This document shows positions 34,947 to 49,484 of a stretch of DNA of 64,000 nucleotides, piece by piece; the first letter of the stretch is position 1, and the number at the start of each line of letters is the position of its first letter. A program made the position numbers and the translations under genes. Below the pieces are notes generated by a model. It saw only the letters and a program-made list of their open reading frames with translations. It did no database searches and was not told where the DNA came from. The stretch is from Diospyros lotus (taxonomy: Eukaryota; Streptophyta; Magnoliopsida; Ericales; Ebenaceae): NCBI RefSeq assembly GCF_014633365.1, contig NC_068338.1, positions 11,046,616 to 11,110,615 of the forward strand. The letters run 5' to 3'.

Positions 34947-37900
34947 CATCAAATTTGTACACTTGAAGATATCGTTGATTGAATCAAAGTTGTTTCTTTT
35001 TTATTTAAAGTGTTCAACTATGGATCCATTGCTAAAACTCAACGTTTTAAAACATCCAAAAATAAGAAGTTGAACTTTCTTTAGTGTATTTAATGTTTCA
35101 AAATGTCGTCTTTGTCCTAAATTTGGAACCATCATCATCAAATTAGTCCACTTGAAGATATCGTTGACTGAATCAAAGTTGTCTCTTTTTTATTTAAAGT
35201 CTTCAACTATGTACCCACGGCTAAAACTCAACTTTTCAAAATATCCAAAAAACAGAATTTGAACTTTCACGATTATATTTAGAGTGTCAAAATGTCATCT
35301 TTGACCAAGATTTGGAATCGTCATCATCAAACTAGTACACTTGAATATATTTTTGATTGAATCAAAGTTGTCGCTTTCTTGTTTAAAATGTTCCACTATG
35401 GGCCCCTGGCAAAAACTCAACTTTCCAAAACTATCAAAAATCAGAATTTGAACTTTCTTGAGTGTATTAAATGTATCAAAATGTCGTCTTTCCCCTAAAT
35501 TTGGAACCGTCATCGTCAAATTACTACACTTAAAGATATCATTGTTTGAATCAAGGTTGTCTCTTTTTTATTTTAACAATTCAACTATGGACCAATTGTT
35601 AAAACTCAACTTTTCAAAATTCCCGAAAATTAGAATTTGAACTTTCATGAGTATGTTCAGAGTATCAAAATGTCGTATTTCACCAAGATTTGGAATCGTC
35701 ATCATCAAACTAGCATAATTGAAGATATCGTTAATTGAAACAAAGTTGTCTCTTTCTTGTTTAAAATGTTCTACCATGGACCCAAGGCAAAAACTTAACT
35801 TTTCAAAACTTTCAAAAATCAGAATTTGAACTTTCCTTAGTGTATTTAATGTATCAAAATGTCGTCTTTTCCCTAAATTTGGAAACGTTATCATCAATTT
35901 AGTACACTTAAACATATCGTTGATTGAATCAAAGTTGCCACTTTTTTTTTTCAAACTGTTCTACTATGGACCCATGGCAAGAACTCAAATTTTCAAAACT
36001 TCCAAATATCATAATTTGAGCTTTCTTGAATGTATTCAATGTATCAAAATGTCGCCTTCCTCCTAAACTTGGAATCGTCATCATCAAATTATTACACTTG
36101 CAGATATTGTTGAGTGAATCAAAGTTGTCTCTTTTTTATTTAAAGTGTTCAACTATGGACCCATGGTTAAAACTCAACTTTTCAAAATATCCGAAAATCA
36201 GAATTTGATCTTTCTTGAGTGTATTTATTCTGTTAAAATGTTTTCTTTCCCCTAAATTTGGAATTGTCATCATCAAATTAGTACACTTGAAGATATCATT
36301 GATTGAATCAAAGTTGTCTCTTTCTTGTTCAAACTGTTCTACTATGGACCCATGGCAAAAACTCAATTTTTCAAAACTTCCAAATATCATAATTTGAGCT
36401 TTCTTGAATGTATTCAATGTATCAAAATGTCGCCTTCGTCCTAAACTTGGAATCATCTTCATCAAATTAGTACACTTGAAGATATCGTTGATTGAATCAA
36501 AGTTGTCTATTTTTTATTCAGAGTGATCTACTATGGACCCATAACAAAAACTCAACTTTTCAAACCCTCTAAAAATCAGAATTCAAACTTTTTGAGTATA
36601 TTTAATGTATCAAAATGTCGCCTTTTCCCTAAACTTCGAATCTTCATCATCAAATTATTACACATAAAGATATGGTTGATTGAATCAAAGTTGTCTCTTT
36701 TTTATTTAAAGTGTTCAACTATGGACCCACGGCTAAAACTCAACTTTTCAAAACTTTCAAAAATCAGAATTTGAACTTTCTTGAGTGTATTTAATGTCGT
36801 CTTTCCCCTAAATTTGGAACTGTCATCGTCACATTAGTACACTTGAAGATATCGTTGATTGAATCAAGGTTGTCTCTTTTTTACTTAAAGTGTTCAACTA
36901 TGGACCCATTGCTAAAACTCATCTTTTCAAAAATCCCGAAAATCAGAATTTGAACTTTCATGAGTATATTTAGAGTATCAAAATGTCGTATTTCACCAAG
37001 ATATGGAATTCTCATCCTCAAACTAGTACACTTGAAGATATCATTGATGGAATCAAAGTTGTCTCCTTCTTATTTAAAATGTTCTACTATGGACACATGG
37101 CAAAAACTCTACTTTTCAAAACTTTCGAAAATCAAAATTTGAACAATCTTAAGTGTATTTAATGTATCAAAATGTTGTCTTTCCCCTAAATTTGGAACCG
37201 TTATCAACAAATTAGTACACTTCAAGATATTGTTGATTGAATCAAAGTTGTCGCTTTCTTGTTTAAAATGTTCCACTATGGGCCCATGGCAAAAACTCAA
37301 CTTTCCAAAACTATCGAAAATCAGAATTTGAACTTCCTTGAGTGTATTTAATGTATCAAAATGTCGTCTTTCCCCTAAATTTGGAACCGTCATCATCAAA
37401 TTACTACAGTTGAAGATATCGTTGATTGAATCAAGGTTGTCTCTTTTTTATTTATACAGTTCAACTATGGACCCACGGCTAAAAACTCAACTTTTCAAAA
37501 TATCCGATAATCAGAATTTGATCTTTCTTGAGTGTTTTTATTGTTTTAAAATGTTTTCTTTCCCCTAAATTTGGAATTGTCATCATCAAATTAGTACACT
37601 TGAAGATATCATTGATTGAATCAAAGTTGTCTCTTTCTTGTTCATAGTGTTCTACTATGGACCAATGGCTAAAACTCAAATTTTCAAAACTTTCGAAATT
37701 CAGAATTTGAACTTTCTTGAGTGTATTTATTCTATCAAAATGTCGTCTTTCCCCTAAAGTTGGAATCGTTATCATCAAATTAGTACAGTTGAGATATCCT
37801 TGATTGAATCAAAGTTGTCTTTTTTTTTTTTAAAGTGTTCTACTTTGGACGCATGCTTAAAACTCAACTTTTCAAAACATCCCAAAATCAGAATTTGAAC

Positions 37901-39470
37901 TTTCTTAAGTGTATTTAGAGTATCAAAATGTCGTCTTTCACAAAGATTTGGATCGCCATCATCAAACTAATACACCTTAAGATATCATGGACTGAATCAA
38001 AGATGGCTATTTCATGTTTAATGTGTTCTACTATGGACCCACGGCTAAAACACAACTTTCAAAACTTTCCGAAATTAGAATTTGAACTTTCCTATGTGTG
38101 TAAAGTGTATCAAAATTACATCTATCTCCTAAATTTGAAATCGTCTTCATGAAATTAGTACACTTGAAGATATTGTTGATTGAATCAAAGTTGTCTGTTT
38201 TTTATTTAAAGTGTTCAACTATGGACCCATGTCTAAGACTAAACTTTTCAAAACTTTCGAAAATCAGAATTTGAAATTTATTGAGTGTATTTAATGTATC
38301 AAAATGTAGTCTTTCCCCTAAATTTGGAACATTCATCATCAAATTAGTACACTTGAAGATATCGTTGATTGAATCAAAGTTGTCTCTTCTTTATTCAAGG
38401 TTTTCTACTATGGACCCATGGTAAAAACACAACTTTTCAAAACTTCCAACAATCAGAATTTGACCTTCTTGAATGTATTCAATGTATCAAAATGCCGCCT
38501 TTCTCCTAAACTTAGAATTGCCATCATCAAATTTTTACAATTGAAGATATGGTTGATTGAATCAAACTTGTCTCTTTTTTATTTAAAGTGTTCAACTGTG
38601 CACCCATGGCTAAAACTCAACTTTTCAAAACATCCGAAAATCAGAATTTGAATTTAAATGAGTGTATTTAATGTATTAAAATGTTGTCTTTCCCCTAAAT
38701 TTGGAATCGTCATCATTGAATTAGTACAATCGAAGATATCGTTTATTGAATCAAAGTTGTCTCTTTCTTGTTTAAAGTGTTCTACTATGGACCCATGGAT
38801 AAAACTCAACTTTTCAAAATTTTCGAAAATCAGAATTTGAACTTTCTTGACTGTGTTTAATGTATGAAAATGTCGTCTTTCTACTTAATTTGGAATCATC
38901 ATCATCAAATTAGTACACTTGAAGATATCATTAATTGAATCAAAGTTGTCTCTTTTTTATTTAAAGTGTTCAACTATGTATCCATGGCTAGAACATAACT
39001 TTACAACACTTTCGAAAATTAGAATTTGAACTTTCTTGAGTGTATTTAATGTATCAAAATGTCATCTTTCCCCTAAATTTGGAACCGTCATCATCAAATT
39101 AGTACAGTTGATGATATCATTGATTGAATCAAAGTTGTCGCTTTTTTATTCAAAGTGTGCTACTATGGACCCATGGCAAAAATTCAACTATTCAAAACCA
39201 CCAGAAAATTAGAATTTGAACTTTCTTGAGTGTATTTAATGTATCAAAATGCCACCTTTCTCCTAAAATTGGAATAGACATGATCAAATTATTGCACTTG
39301 AAGATATCATTAATTGAATCAAAGTTGTCTCTTTCTTGTTTAAAATGTTCTACTATGGACCGATGGCAAAAACTCAACTTTTCAAAACTTTCGAAAATCA
39401 GAATTTGAACTTTCTTGAGTGTATTTAATGTATCAAAATGTCATCTTTGTCCAAAATTTGGGATCGTCGT
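34947..39470. repeat. Regime A 4.5-kb higher-order repeat, copy 1
   Basis: 4524-bp unit of about 24 monomers. Landmarks recur in the next copy at the same offset: 34961 with 39485, 35295 with 39819, 35458 with 39982, 36026 with 40550, 36523 with 41047. Much of the same order is also seen earlier, from 26264 (26264 with 35458, 26834 with 36026, 27023 with 36215, 28744 with 37928), with additions there including the seven-monomer duplication. An 11-bp deletion at about 36797 (TTTAATGTCGTC) is private to this copy. Confidence 0.72.
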
Positions 39471-42400
39471 CATCAAATTAGTACACTTGAAGATATGGTT
39501 GATTGAATCAAAGTTGTTTCTTTTTTATTTAAAGTGTTCAACTATGGACCCATGGCTAAAACTCAACGTTACAAAACTTCCAAAAATAAGAAGTTGAACT
39601 TTCTTTAGTGTATTTAATGTTTCAAAATGTCGTCTTTGTCCTAAATTTGGAACCGTCATCATCAAATTAGTACACTTGAAGATATCGTTGATTGAATCAA
39701 AGTTGTCTCTTTTTTATTTAAAGTGTTCAACTATGTACCCACGGCTAAAACTCAACTTTTCAAAATATCCAAAAATCAGAATTTGAACTTTCATGATTAT
39801 AGTTAGAGCGTCAAAATGTCATCTTTGACCAAGATTTGGAATCGTCATCATCAAAATAGTACACTTGAAGATATTTTTGATTGAATCAAAGTTGTCGCTT
39901 TCTTGTTTAAAATGTTCCACTTTGGGCCCATGGCAAAAACTCAACTTTCCAAAACTATCGAAAATCAGAATTTGAACTTTCTTGAGTGTATTTAATGTAT
40001 CAAAATGTCGTCTTTCCCCTAAATTTGGAACCGTCATCATCAAATTACTACACTTGAAGATATTGTTGATTGAATCAAGGTTGTCTCTTTTTTATTTATA
40101 TAGTTCAACTATGGACCCATTGCTAAAACTCAACTTTTCAAAATTCTCGAAAATCAGAATTTGAACTTTCATGAGTATATTCAGCGTATCAAAATGTTGT
40201 ATTTCACCAAGATTTGGAATCGTCATCATCAAACTAGCACAATTGAACATATCATTGATTGAAACAAAGTTGTCTCTTTCTTGTTTAAAATGTTCTACTA
40301 TGGACCCAAGGCAAAACCTTAACTTTTCAAAACTTTCAAAAATCAGAATTTGAACTTTCCTTAGTGTATTTAATGTATCAAAATGTCCTCTTTCCCCTAA
40401 ATTTGGAACCGGTATCATCAATTTAGTACACTTGAAGATATCGTTGATTGAATCAGAGTTGCCACTTTTTTTTTTCAAACTGTTCTACTATGGACCCATG
40501 GCAAGAACTCAAATTTTCAAAACTTCCAAATATCATAATTTGAGCTTTCTTGAATGTATTCAATGTATCAAAATGTCGCCTTCCTCCTAAACTTGGAATC
40601 GTCATCATCAAATTATTACACTTGAAGATATGGTTGATTGAATCCAAGTTGTCTCTTTTTTATTTAAAGTATTCAACAATGGACCCATGGTTAAAACTCA
40701 ACTTTTCAAAATATCCGAAAATCAGAATTTGATCTTTCTTGAGTGTATTTATTCTGTTAAAATGTTTTGTTTCCCCTAAATTTGGAATCGTCATCATCAA
40801 ATTAGTACACTTGAAGATATCATTGATTGAATCAAAGTTGTCTCTTTCTTGTTCAAACTGTTCTACTATGGACCCATGGTAAAAACTCAATTTTTCAAAA
40901 CTTCCAAATATCATAATTTAAGCTTTCTTGAATGTATTCAATGTATCAAAATGTCGCCTTTGTCCTAAACTTGGAATCGTCTTCATCAAATTAGTACACT
41001 TGAAGATATCGTTGATTGAATCAAAGTTTTCTCTTTTTTATTCAAAGTGTTCTTCTATGGACCCATAACAAAAACTCAACTTTTCAAAACCTCTAAAAAT
41101 CATAATTTAAACTTTTTGAGTATATTTAACGTATCAAAATGTTGCCTTTCCCCTAAACTTGGAATCTTCATCATCAAATTATTACACATAAAGATATGGT
41201 TGATTGAATCAAAGTTATCTCTTTTTTATTTAAAGTGTTCAACTATGGACCCACGGCTAAAACTCAACTTTTCAAAACTTTCAAAAATCAGAATTTGAAC
41301 TTTCTTGAGTGTATTTAATGTATCAAAATGTCGTCTTTCCCCTAAATTTGGAACTGTCATCTTCACATTAGTACAGTTGAAGATATCGTTGATTGAATCA
41401 AGGTTGTCTTTTTTTTACTTAAAGTGTTCAACTATGGACCCATTGCTAACACTCATCTTTTCAAAAATCCTGAAAATCAGAATTTGAACTTTCATGAGTA
41501 TATTCAGAGTATCAAAATGTCATATTTCACCAAGATATGGAATTCTCATCCCCAAACTAGTACACTTGAAGATATCGTTGATTGAATCAAAGTTGTCTCC
41601 TTCTTGTTTAAATTATTCTACTATGGACACATGGCAAAAACTCAACTTTTCAAAACTTTCGAAAATCAAAATTTGAACAATCTTAAGTGTATTTAATGTA
41701 TCAAAATGTTGTCTTTCCCCTAAATTTGGAACCGTTACCAACAAATTAGTACACTTGAAGATATTGTTGATTGAATCAAAGTTGTCTCTTTTTTTTTTCA
41801 GATTGTTCTACTATGGACCCATGGCAAAAACTCAATTTTTCAAAACTTCCAAATATTAGAATTTGAACTTTCTTGAATGTATTCAATGTTTCAAAATGTC
41901 GCCTTCCTCCTAAACTTGTAATCGTCATCATCAAATTATTACACTTGAAGATATGGTTGATTGAATCAAAGTTGTCTCTATTTTAATTACAGTGTTCAAC
42001 TATGGACCCACGGCTAAAACTCTACTTTTCAAAACATCCCAAAATCAGAATTTGAACTTTCTTAAGTGTATTTAGAGTATCAAAATGTCGTCTTTCACAA
42101 AGATTTGGATCGCCATCATCAAACTAATACACCTGAAGATATCATGGACTGAATCAAAGATGGCTATTTCATGTTTAATGTGTTCTACTATGGACCCACG
42201 ACTAAAACACAACTTTCAAAACTTCCCGAAATTAGAATTTGAACTTTCCTATGTGTGTAAAGTGTATCAAAATTCCATCTATCTGCTAAATTTGAAATCG
42301 TCTTCATGAAATTAGTACACTTGAACATATTGTTGATTAAATCAAAGTTGTCTGTTTTTTATTTAAAGTGTTCAACTATGGACCCATGGCTAAAACTCAA

Positions 42401-43626
42401 CTTTTCAAAACATCCAAATATTAAAATTTGAAATTTCTTGAGTGTATTTAATGTATCAAAATGTCGTCTTTCCCCTAAATTTGGAACATTCATCATCAAA
42501 TTAGTACACTTGAAGATATCGTTGATTGAATCAAAGTTGTCTTTTCTTTATTCAAAGTTTTCTACTATGGACTCATGGCAAAAACACAACTTTTCAAAAC
42601 TTCCAACAATTAGAATTTGACCTTCTTGAATGTATTCAATGTATCAAAATGCCGCCTTTCTCCTAAACATAGAATCGCCATCATCAAATTATTACACTTG
42701 AAGATAAGGTTGATTGAATCAAAGTTGTCTCTTTTTTATTTAAAGTGTTCAACTGTGGACCCAAGGCTAAAACTCAGCTTTTCAAAACATCCGAAAATCA
42801 GAATTTGAACTTTCATGAGTGTATTTAATGTATTAAAATGTTATCTTTCCCCTAAATTTGGAATCGTCATCATTGAATTAGTACAATTGAAGATATCCTT
42901 GATTGAATCAAAGTTGTCTCTTTCTTGTTTAAAGTGTTCTACTATGGACCCATGGCTAAAACTCAACTTTTCAAAATTTTCGAAAATCAGAATTTGAAAT
43001 TTCTTGATTGTGTTTAATCTATGAAAATGTCGTCTTTCTACTTAATTTGGAATCATCATCATCAAATTAGTACACTTGAAGATATCATCGATTGAATCAA
43101 AGTTGTCTCTTTTTTATTTAAAGTGTTCACCTATATACCCATGGCTAAAACACAACTTTACAACACTCTCAAAAATTAGAATGTGAACTTTCTTGAGTGT
43201 ATTTAATGTATCAAAATGTCATCTTTCCCCTAAATGTGGAACCGTCATCATCAAATTAGTACACTTGATGATATCGTTGATTGAATCAAAGTTGTCGCTT
43301 TTTTCTTCAAAGTGTGCTACTATGGACCCATGGCAAAAATTCAACAATTCAAAACCTCCAGAAATTAGAATTTGAACTTTCTTGAGTGTATTTAATGTAT
43401 CAAAATGCCACCTTTCCCCTAAACTCGGAATCGTCATCATCAAATTATTACACTTGAAGATATCATTGATTGAATCAAAGTTGTCTCTTTCTTGTTTAAA
43501 ATGTTCTACTATGGACCGATGGCAAAAACTCAACTTTTCAGAACTTTCGAAAATCAGAATTTGAACTTTCTTGAGTGTATTTAATGAATCAAAATGTCAT
43601 CTTTGTCCTAAATTTGGGATCGTCGT
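39471..43626. repeat. Regime A 4.5-kb higher-order repeat, copy 2 (two monomers shorter)
   Basis: Same monomer order as the preceding unit, but the offset falls from about 4534 (36960 with 41494) to 4157 (37928 with 42085; 38658 with 42815; 39226 with 43382). This corresponds to loss of 377 bp, two monomers, near 41980-42010, where TTTTAATTACAGTGTTC looks like a fusion of two variants. Confidence 0.7.
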
Positions 43627-45710
43627 CATCAAATTAGTACACATGAAGATATGGTTGATTGAATCAAAGTTGTCTCTTTTTTATTTAAAGTGTTCAACTA
43701 TGGACCCATGGCTAAAACTCAACGTTTCAAAACTTCCAAATATCATAATTTGAGCTTTCTTGAATGTATTCAATGTATCAAAATGTCGCCTTTGTCCTAA
43801 ACTTGGAATCGTCTTCATCAAATTAGTACACTTGAAGATATCGTTGATTGAATCAAATTTTTCTCTTTTTTATTCAAAGTGTTCTACTATGGACCCATAA
43901 CAAAAACTCAACTTTTCAAAACCTCTAAAAATCAGAATTTAAACTTTTTGAGTATATTTAACGTATCAAAATGTCGCCTTTCCCCTAAACTTGGAATCTT
44001 CATCATCAAATTAGTATAGTTGAAGATATCGTTGATTGAATCAATTTGTCTCTTTTTTATTTAAATTGATAAACTATGGACTCATGGCTAAAACTCAAAT
44101 TTTCAAAACTTTCAAAAATCAGAATTTGAATTTTCTTTAGTGTTTTTAATGTATCAAAATGTCGTCTTTCTCCTAAATTAGGAATCGTCATCATCAAATT
44201 TGTACACTTGAAGATATCGTTTATTGAATCAAAGTTGTCTCATTTTTATTTAAAGTGTTCAACTATGGACTCATGGCTAAAACTCAATTTTTCAAAACAT
44301 TCAAAAATTAGAATTCCTACTTTCTTGAGTGTTTTTAATGTATCAAAATGTCGTCTTTCTCCTAAATTTTGAATCGTCATCATCAAATTCGTACACTTGA
44401 AGATATCATTTATTGAATCAAAGTTGTCTCATTTTTATTTAAAGTGATCAACTATGGACTCATGGCTAAAACTCAAATTTTCAAAACTTTCAAAAATCAG
44501 AATTTGAACTTTGTTGAGTGTTTTTAATGTATCAAAATGTCGTCATTCTCCTAAATTTAGAATCGTCATCATCAAAATTGTACACTTGAAGATATCATTT
44601 ATTGAATCAAAGTTGTCTCATTTTTATTTAAAGTGATCAACTATGGACTCATGGCTAAAACTAAAATTTTGAAAACTTTGAAAATCAGAATTCGAACTTT
44701 GTTGAGTGTTTTTATTGTATCAAAATGTCGTCTTTCTCCTAAATTTAGAATCGTCATCATCAAATTTGTTCACTTGAAGATATCGTTTATCGAATCAAAG
44801 TTGTCTCATTTTTATTTAAAGTGATCAACTATGGACTCCTGGCTAAAACTCAATTTTTCAAAACATTCGAAAATTAGAATTCCTACTTTCTTCAGTGTTT
44901 TTAATGTATCAAAATGTCGTCTTTCTCCTAAATTAGGAATCGTCATCATCAAATTTGTACACTTGAAGATATCGTTTATTGAATGAAAGTTGTCTCATTT
45001 TTATTTAAAGTGTTCAACTATGGACTCATGGCTAAAACTCAATTTTTCAAAACATTCGAAAATTAGAATTCCTACTTTCTTGAGTGTTTTTAATGTATCA
45101 AAATGACGTCTTTCTCCTAAATATTGAATCGTCATCATCAAATTCGTACACTTGAAGATATCGTTTATTGAATGAAAGTTGTCTCATTTTTATTTAAAGT
45201 GATCAACTATGGACTCATGGCTAAAACTCAAATTTTCAAAACTTTCAAAAATCAGAATTTGAACTTTGTTAAGTGTTTTTAATGTATCAAAATGTCGTCA
45301 TTCTCCTAAATTTAGAATCGTCATCATCAAAATTGTACACTTGAATATATCATTAATTGAATCAAAGTAGTCTTATTTTTATTTAAAGTGTTCAACTATG
45401 GACTCATCCCTAAAACTCAATTTTTCAAAACTTTCGAAAATTAGAATTCCTACTTTCTTGAGTGTTTTTAATGTATGAAAATGTCGTCTTTGTCCTAAAT
45501 TTTGAATCGTCATCATCAAATTCTTATACTTGAAGATATCGTTTATTGAATGAAAGTTGTCTCATTTTTATTTAAAGTGATCAACTATGGACTCATGGCT
45601 AAAACTCAAATTTTCAAAACTTTCAAAAATCAGAATTTGAATTTTCTTGAGTGTTTTTAATCTATAAAAATGTCATTTTTCTCCAAAATCTTGAATCGTC
45701 ATCATCAAAT

Positions 45711-48700
45711 TAGTATAGTTGAAGATATCGTTGATTGAATCAATTTGTCTCTTTTTTATTTAAATTGATCAACTATGGACTCATGGCTAAAACTCAAATT
45801 TTCAAAACTTTCGAAAATCAGAATTTGAATTTTCTTTAGTGTTTTTAATGTATCAAAATGTCGTCTTTCCCCTAAATTTTGAATCGTCATCATCAAATTC
45901 GTACACTTGAAGATATCCTTTATTGAATGAATGTTGTCTCATTTTTATTTAAAGTGATCAACATGGACTCATGGCTAAAACTCAAATTTTCAAAACTTTC
46001 AAAAATCAGAATTTGAACTTTGTTGAGTGTTTTTAATGTATCAAAATGTCGTCATTCTCCTAAATTTAGAATCGTCATCATCAAAATTGTACACTTGAAT
46101 ATATCATTTATTGAATCAAAGTAGTCTTATTTTTATTTAAAGTGTTCAACTATGGACTCATCGCTAAAACTCAATTTTTCAAAACGTTCGAAAATTAGAA
46201 TTCCTACTTTCTTGAGTGTTTTTAATGTATCAAAATGTCGTCTTTGTCCTAAATTTTGAATCGTCATCATCAAATTCGTATACTTGAAGATATCGTTTAT
46301 TGAAGGAAAGTTGTCTCATTTTTATTTAAAGTGATCAACTATGGACTCATGGCTAAAACTCAAATTTTCAAAACTTTCAAAAATCAGAATTTGAATTTTC
46401 TTGAGTGTTTTTAATCTATAAAAATGTCATTTTTCTCCAAAATCTTGAATCGTCATCATCAAATTAGTATAGTTGAAGATATCGTTGATTGAATCAATTT
46501 GTCTCTTTTTTATTTAAATTGATCAACTATGGACTCATGGCTAAAACTCAAATTTTCAAAACTTTCGAAAATCAGAATTTGAATTTTCTTTAGTGTTTTT
46601 AATGTATCAAAATGTCGTCTTTCCCCTAAATTTTGAATCGTCATCATCAAATTCGTACACTTGAAGATATCCTTTATTGAATGAATGTTGTCTCATTTTT
46701 ATTTAAAGTGATCAACTATGGACTCATGGCTAAAACTCAAATTTTCAAAACTTTCAAAAATCAGAATTTGAACTTTGTTGAGTGTTTTTAATGTATCAAA
46801 ATGTCGTCATTCTCCTAAATTTAGAATCGTCATCATCAAAATTGTACACTTGAATATATCATTTATTGAATCAAAGTAGTCTTATTTTTATTTAAAGTGT
46901 TCAACTATGGACTCATCGCTAAAACTCAATTCTTCAAAACTTTCGAAAATTAGAATTCCTACTTTCTTGAGTGTTTTTAATGTATCAAAATGTCGTCTTT
47001 GTCCTAAATTTTGAATCGTCATCATCAAATTCGTATACTTGAAGATATCGTTTATTGAATGAAAGTTGTCTCATTTTTATTTAAAGTGATCAACTATGGA
47101 CTCATGGCTAAAACTCAAATTTTCAAAACTTTCAAAAATCAGAATTTGAATTTTCTTGAGTGTTTTTAATCTATAAAAATGTCATTTTTCTCCAAAATCT
47201 TGAATCGTCATCATCAAATTAGTATAGTTGAAGATATCGTTGATTGAATCAATTTGTCTCTTTTTTATTTAAATTGATCAACTATGGACTCATGGCTAAA
47301 ACTCAAATTTTCAAAACTTTCGAAAATCAGAATTTGAATTTTCTTTAGTGTTTTTAATGTATCAAAATGTCGTCTTTCCCCTAAATTTTGAATCGTCATC
47401 ATCAAATTCGTACACTTGAAGATATCCTTTATTGAATGAATGTTGTCTCATTTTTATTTAAAGTGATCAACTATGGACTCATGGCTAAAACTCAAATTTT
47501 CAAAACTTTCAAAAATTAGAATTTGAACTTTGTTGAGTGTTTTTAATGTATCAAAATGTCGTCATTCTCCTAAATTTAGAATCGTCATCATCAAAATTGT
47601 ACAGTTGAATATATCATTTATTGAATCAAAGTAGTCTTATTTTTATTTAAAGTGTTCGACTATGGACTCATCGCTAAAACTCAATTTTTCAAAACTTTCG
47701 AAAATTAGAATTCCTACTTTCTTGAGTGTTTTTAATGTATCAAAATGTCGTCTTTGTCCTAAATTTTGAATCGTCATCATCAAATTCGTATACTTGAAGA
47801 TATCGTTTATTGAATGAAAGTTGTCTCATTTTTATTTAAAGTGATCAACTATGGACTCATGGCTAAAACTCAAATTTTCAAAACTTTCAAAAATCAGAAT
47901 TTGAATTTTCTTGAGTGTTTTTAATCTATAAAAATGTCATTTTTCTCCAAAATCTTGAATCGTCATCATCAAATTAGTATAGTTGAAGATATCGTTGATT
48001 GAATCAATTTGTCTCTTTTTTATTTAAATTGATCAACTATGGACTCATGGCTAAAACTCAAATTTTCAAAACTTTCGAAAATCAGAATTTGAATTTTCTT
48101 TAGTGTTTTTAATGTATCAAAATGTCGTCTTTCCCCTAAATTTTGAATCGTCATCATCAAATTCGTACACTTGAAGATATCCTTTATTGAATGAATGTTG
48201 TCTCATTTTTATTTAAAGTGATCAACTATGGACTCATGGCTAAAACTCAAATTTTCAAAACTTTCAAAAATCAGAATTTGAACTTTGTTGAGTGTTTTTA
48301 ATGTATCAAAATGTCGTCATTCTCCTAAATTTAGAATCGTCATCATCAAAATTGTACACTTGAATATATCATTTATTGAATCAAAGTAGTCTTATTTTTA
48401 TTTAAAGTGTTCAACTATGGACTCATCGCTAAAACTCAATTCTTCAAAACTTTCGAAAATTAGAATTCCTACTTTCTTGTGTGTTTTTAATGTATCAAAA
48501 TGTCGTCTTTGTCCTAAATTTTGAATCGTCATCATCAAATTCGTATACTTGAAGATATCGTTTATTGAATGAAAGTTGTCTCATTTTTATTTAAAGTGAT
48601 CAACTATGGACTCATGGCTAAAACTCAAATTTTCAAAACTTTCAAAAATCAGAATTTGAATTTTCTTGAGTGTTTTTAATCTATAAAAATGTCATTTTTC

Positions 48701-49484
48701 TCCAAAATCTTGAATCGTCATCATCAAATTAGTATAGTTGAAGATATCGTTGATTGAATCAATTTGTCTCTTTTTTATTTAAATTGATCAACTATAGACT
48801 CATGGCTAAAACTCAAATTTTCAAAACTTTCGAAAATCAGAATTTGAATTTTCTTTAGTGTTTTTAATGTATCAAAATGTCGTCTTTCCCCTAAATTTTG
48901 AATCGTCATCATCAAATTCGTACACTTGAAGATATCCTTTATTGAATGAATGTTGTCTCATTTTTATTTAAAGTGATCAACTATGGACTCATGGCTAAAA
49001 CTCAAATTTTCAAAACTTTCAAAAATCAGAATTTGAACTTTGTTGAGTGTTTTTAATGTATCAAAATGTCGTCATTCTCCTAAATTTAGAATCGTCATCA
49101 TCAAAATTGTACACTTGAATATATCATTTATTGAATCAAAGTCGTCATATTTTTATTTAAAGTGTTCAACTATGGACTCATCGCTAAAACTCAATTCTTC
49201 AAAACTTTCGAAAATTAGAATTCCTACTTTCTTGAGTGTTTTTAATGTATGAAAATGTCGTCTTTATGCTAAATTTTGAATCGTCATCATCAAATTCGTA
49301 TACTTGAAGATATCGTTTATTGAATGAAAGTTGTCTCATTTTTATTTAAAGTGATCAACTATGGACTCATGGCTAAAACTCAAACTTTCAAAACTTTCAA
49401 AAATCAGAATTTGAATTTTCTTGAGTGTTTTTAATCTATAAAAATGTCATTTTTCTCCAAAATCTTGAATCGTCATCATCAAAT
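45711..49484. repeat. Five copies of a 755-bp four-monomer higher-order repeat
   Basis: The phase marker TAGTATAGTTGAAG starts at 45711, 46465, 47220, 47975 and 48730, and again at 49485: periods 754, 755, 755, 755 and 755. The 754 is explained by one missing T near 45963. Each unit has four distinguishable monomers, recognisable by GTATAGTTGAAG, CGTACACTTGAAGATATCC, ATTGTACACTTGAATATATC and CGTATACTTGAAG. Copies differ at only a few positions by eye. The phase appears to begin slightly earlier, near 45147, where the last three monomer types already occur in order. Confidence 0.92.

Larger units (their letters stand above)
34942..44010. repeat. Satellite regime A, right block
   Basis: Continuation of the 189-bp array after the solo LTR, same orientation and same GGACCCATGG-type decamer. 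Most of it is two copies of a roughly 4.5-kb higher-order unit (separate entries), followed by two further monomers at about 43627-44010 and an abrupt change to regime B at 44011. Confidence 0.94.

Noticed and set aside
4397..44010. Regularly spaced short repeats resembling a CRISPR array
   Set aside because: The similarity extends through the whole 189-bp unit, there are no unique spacers, no cas genes, and the surrounding elements are plant LTR retrotransposons.
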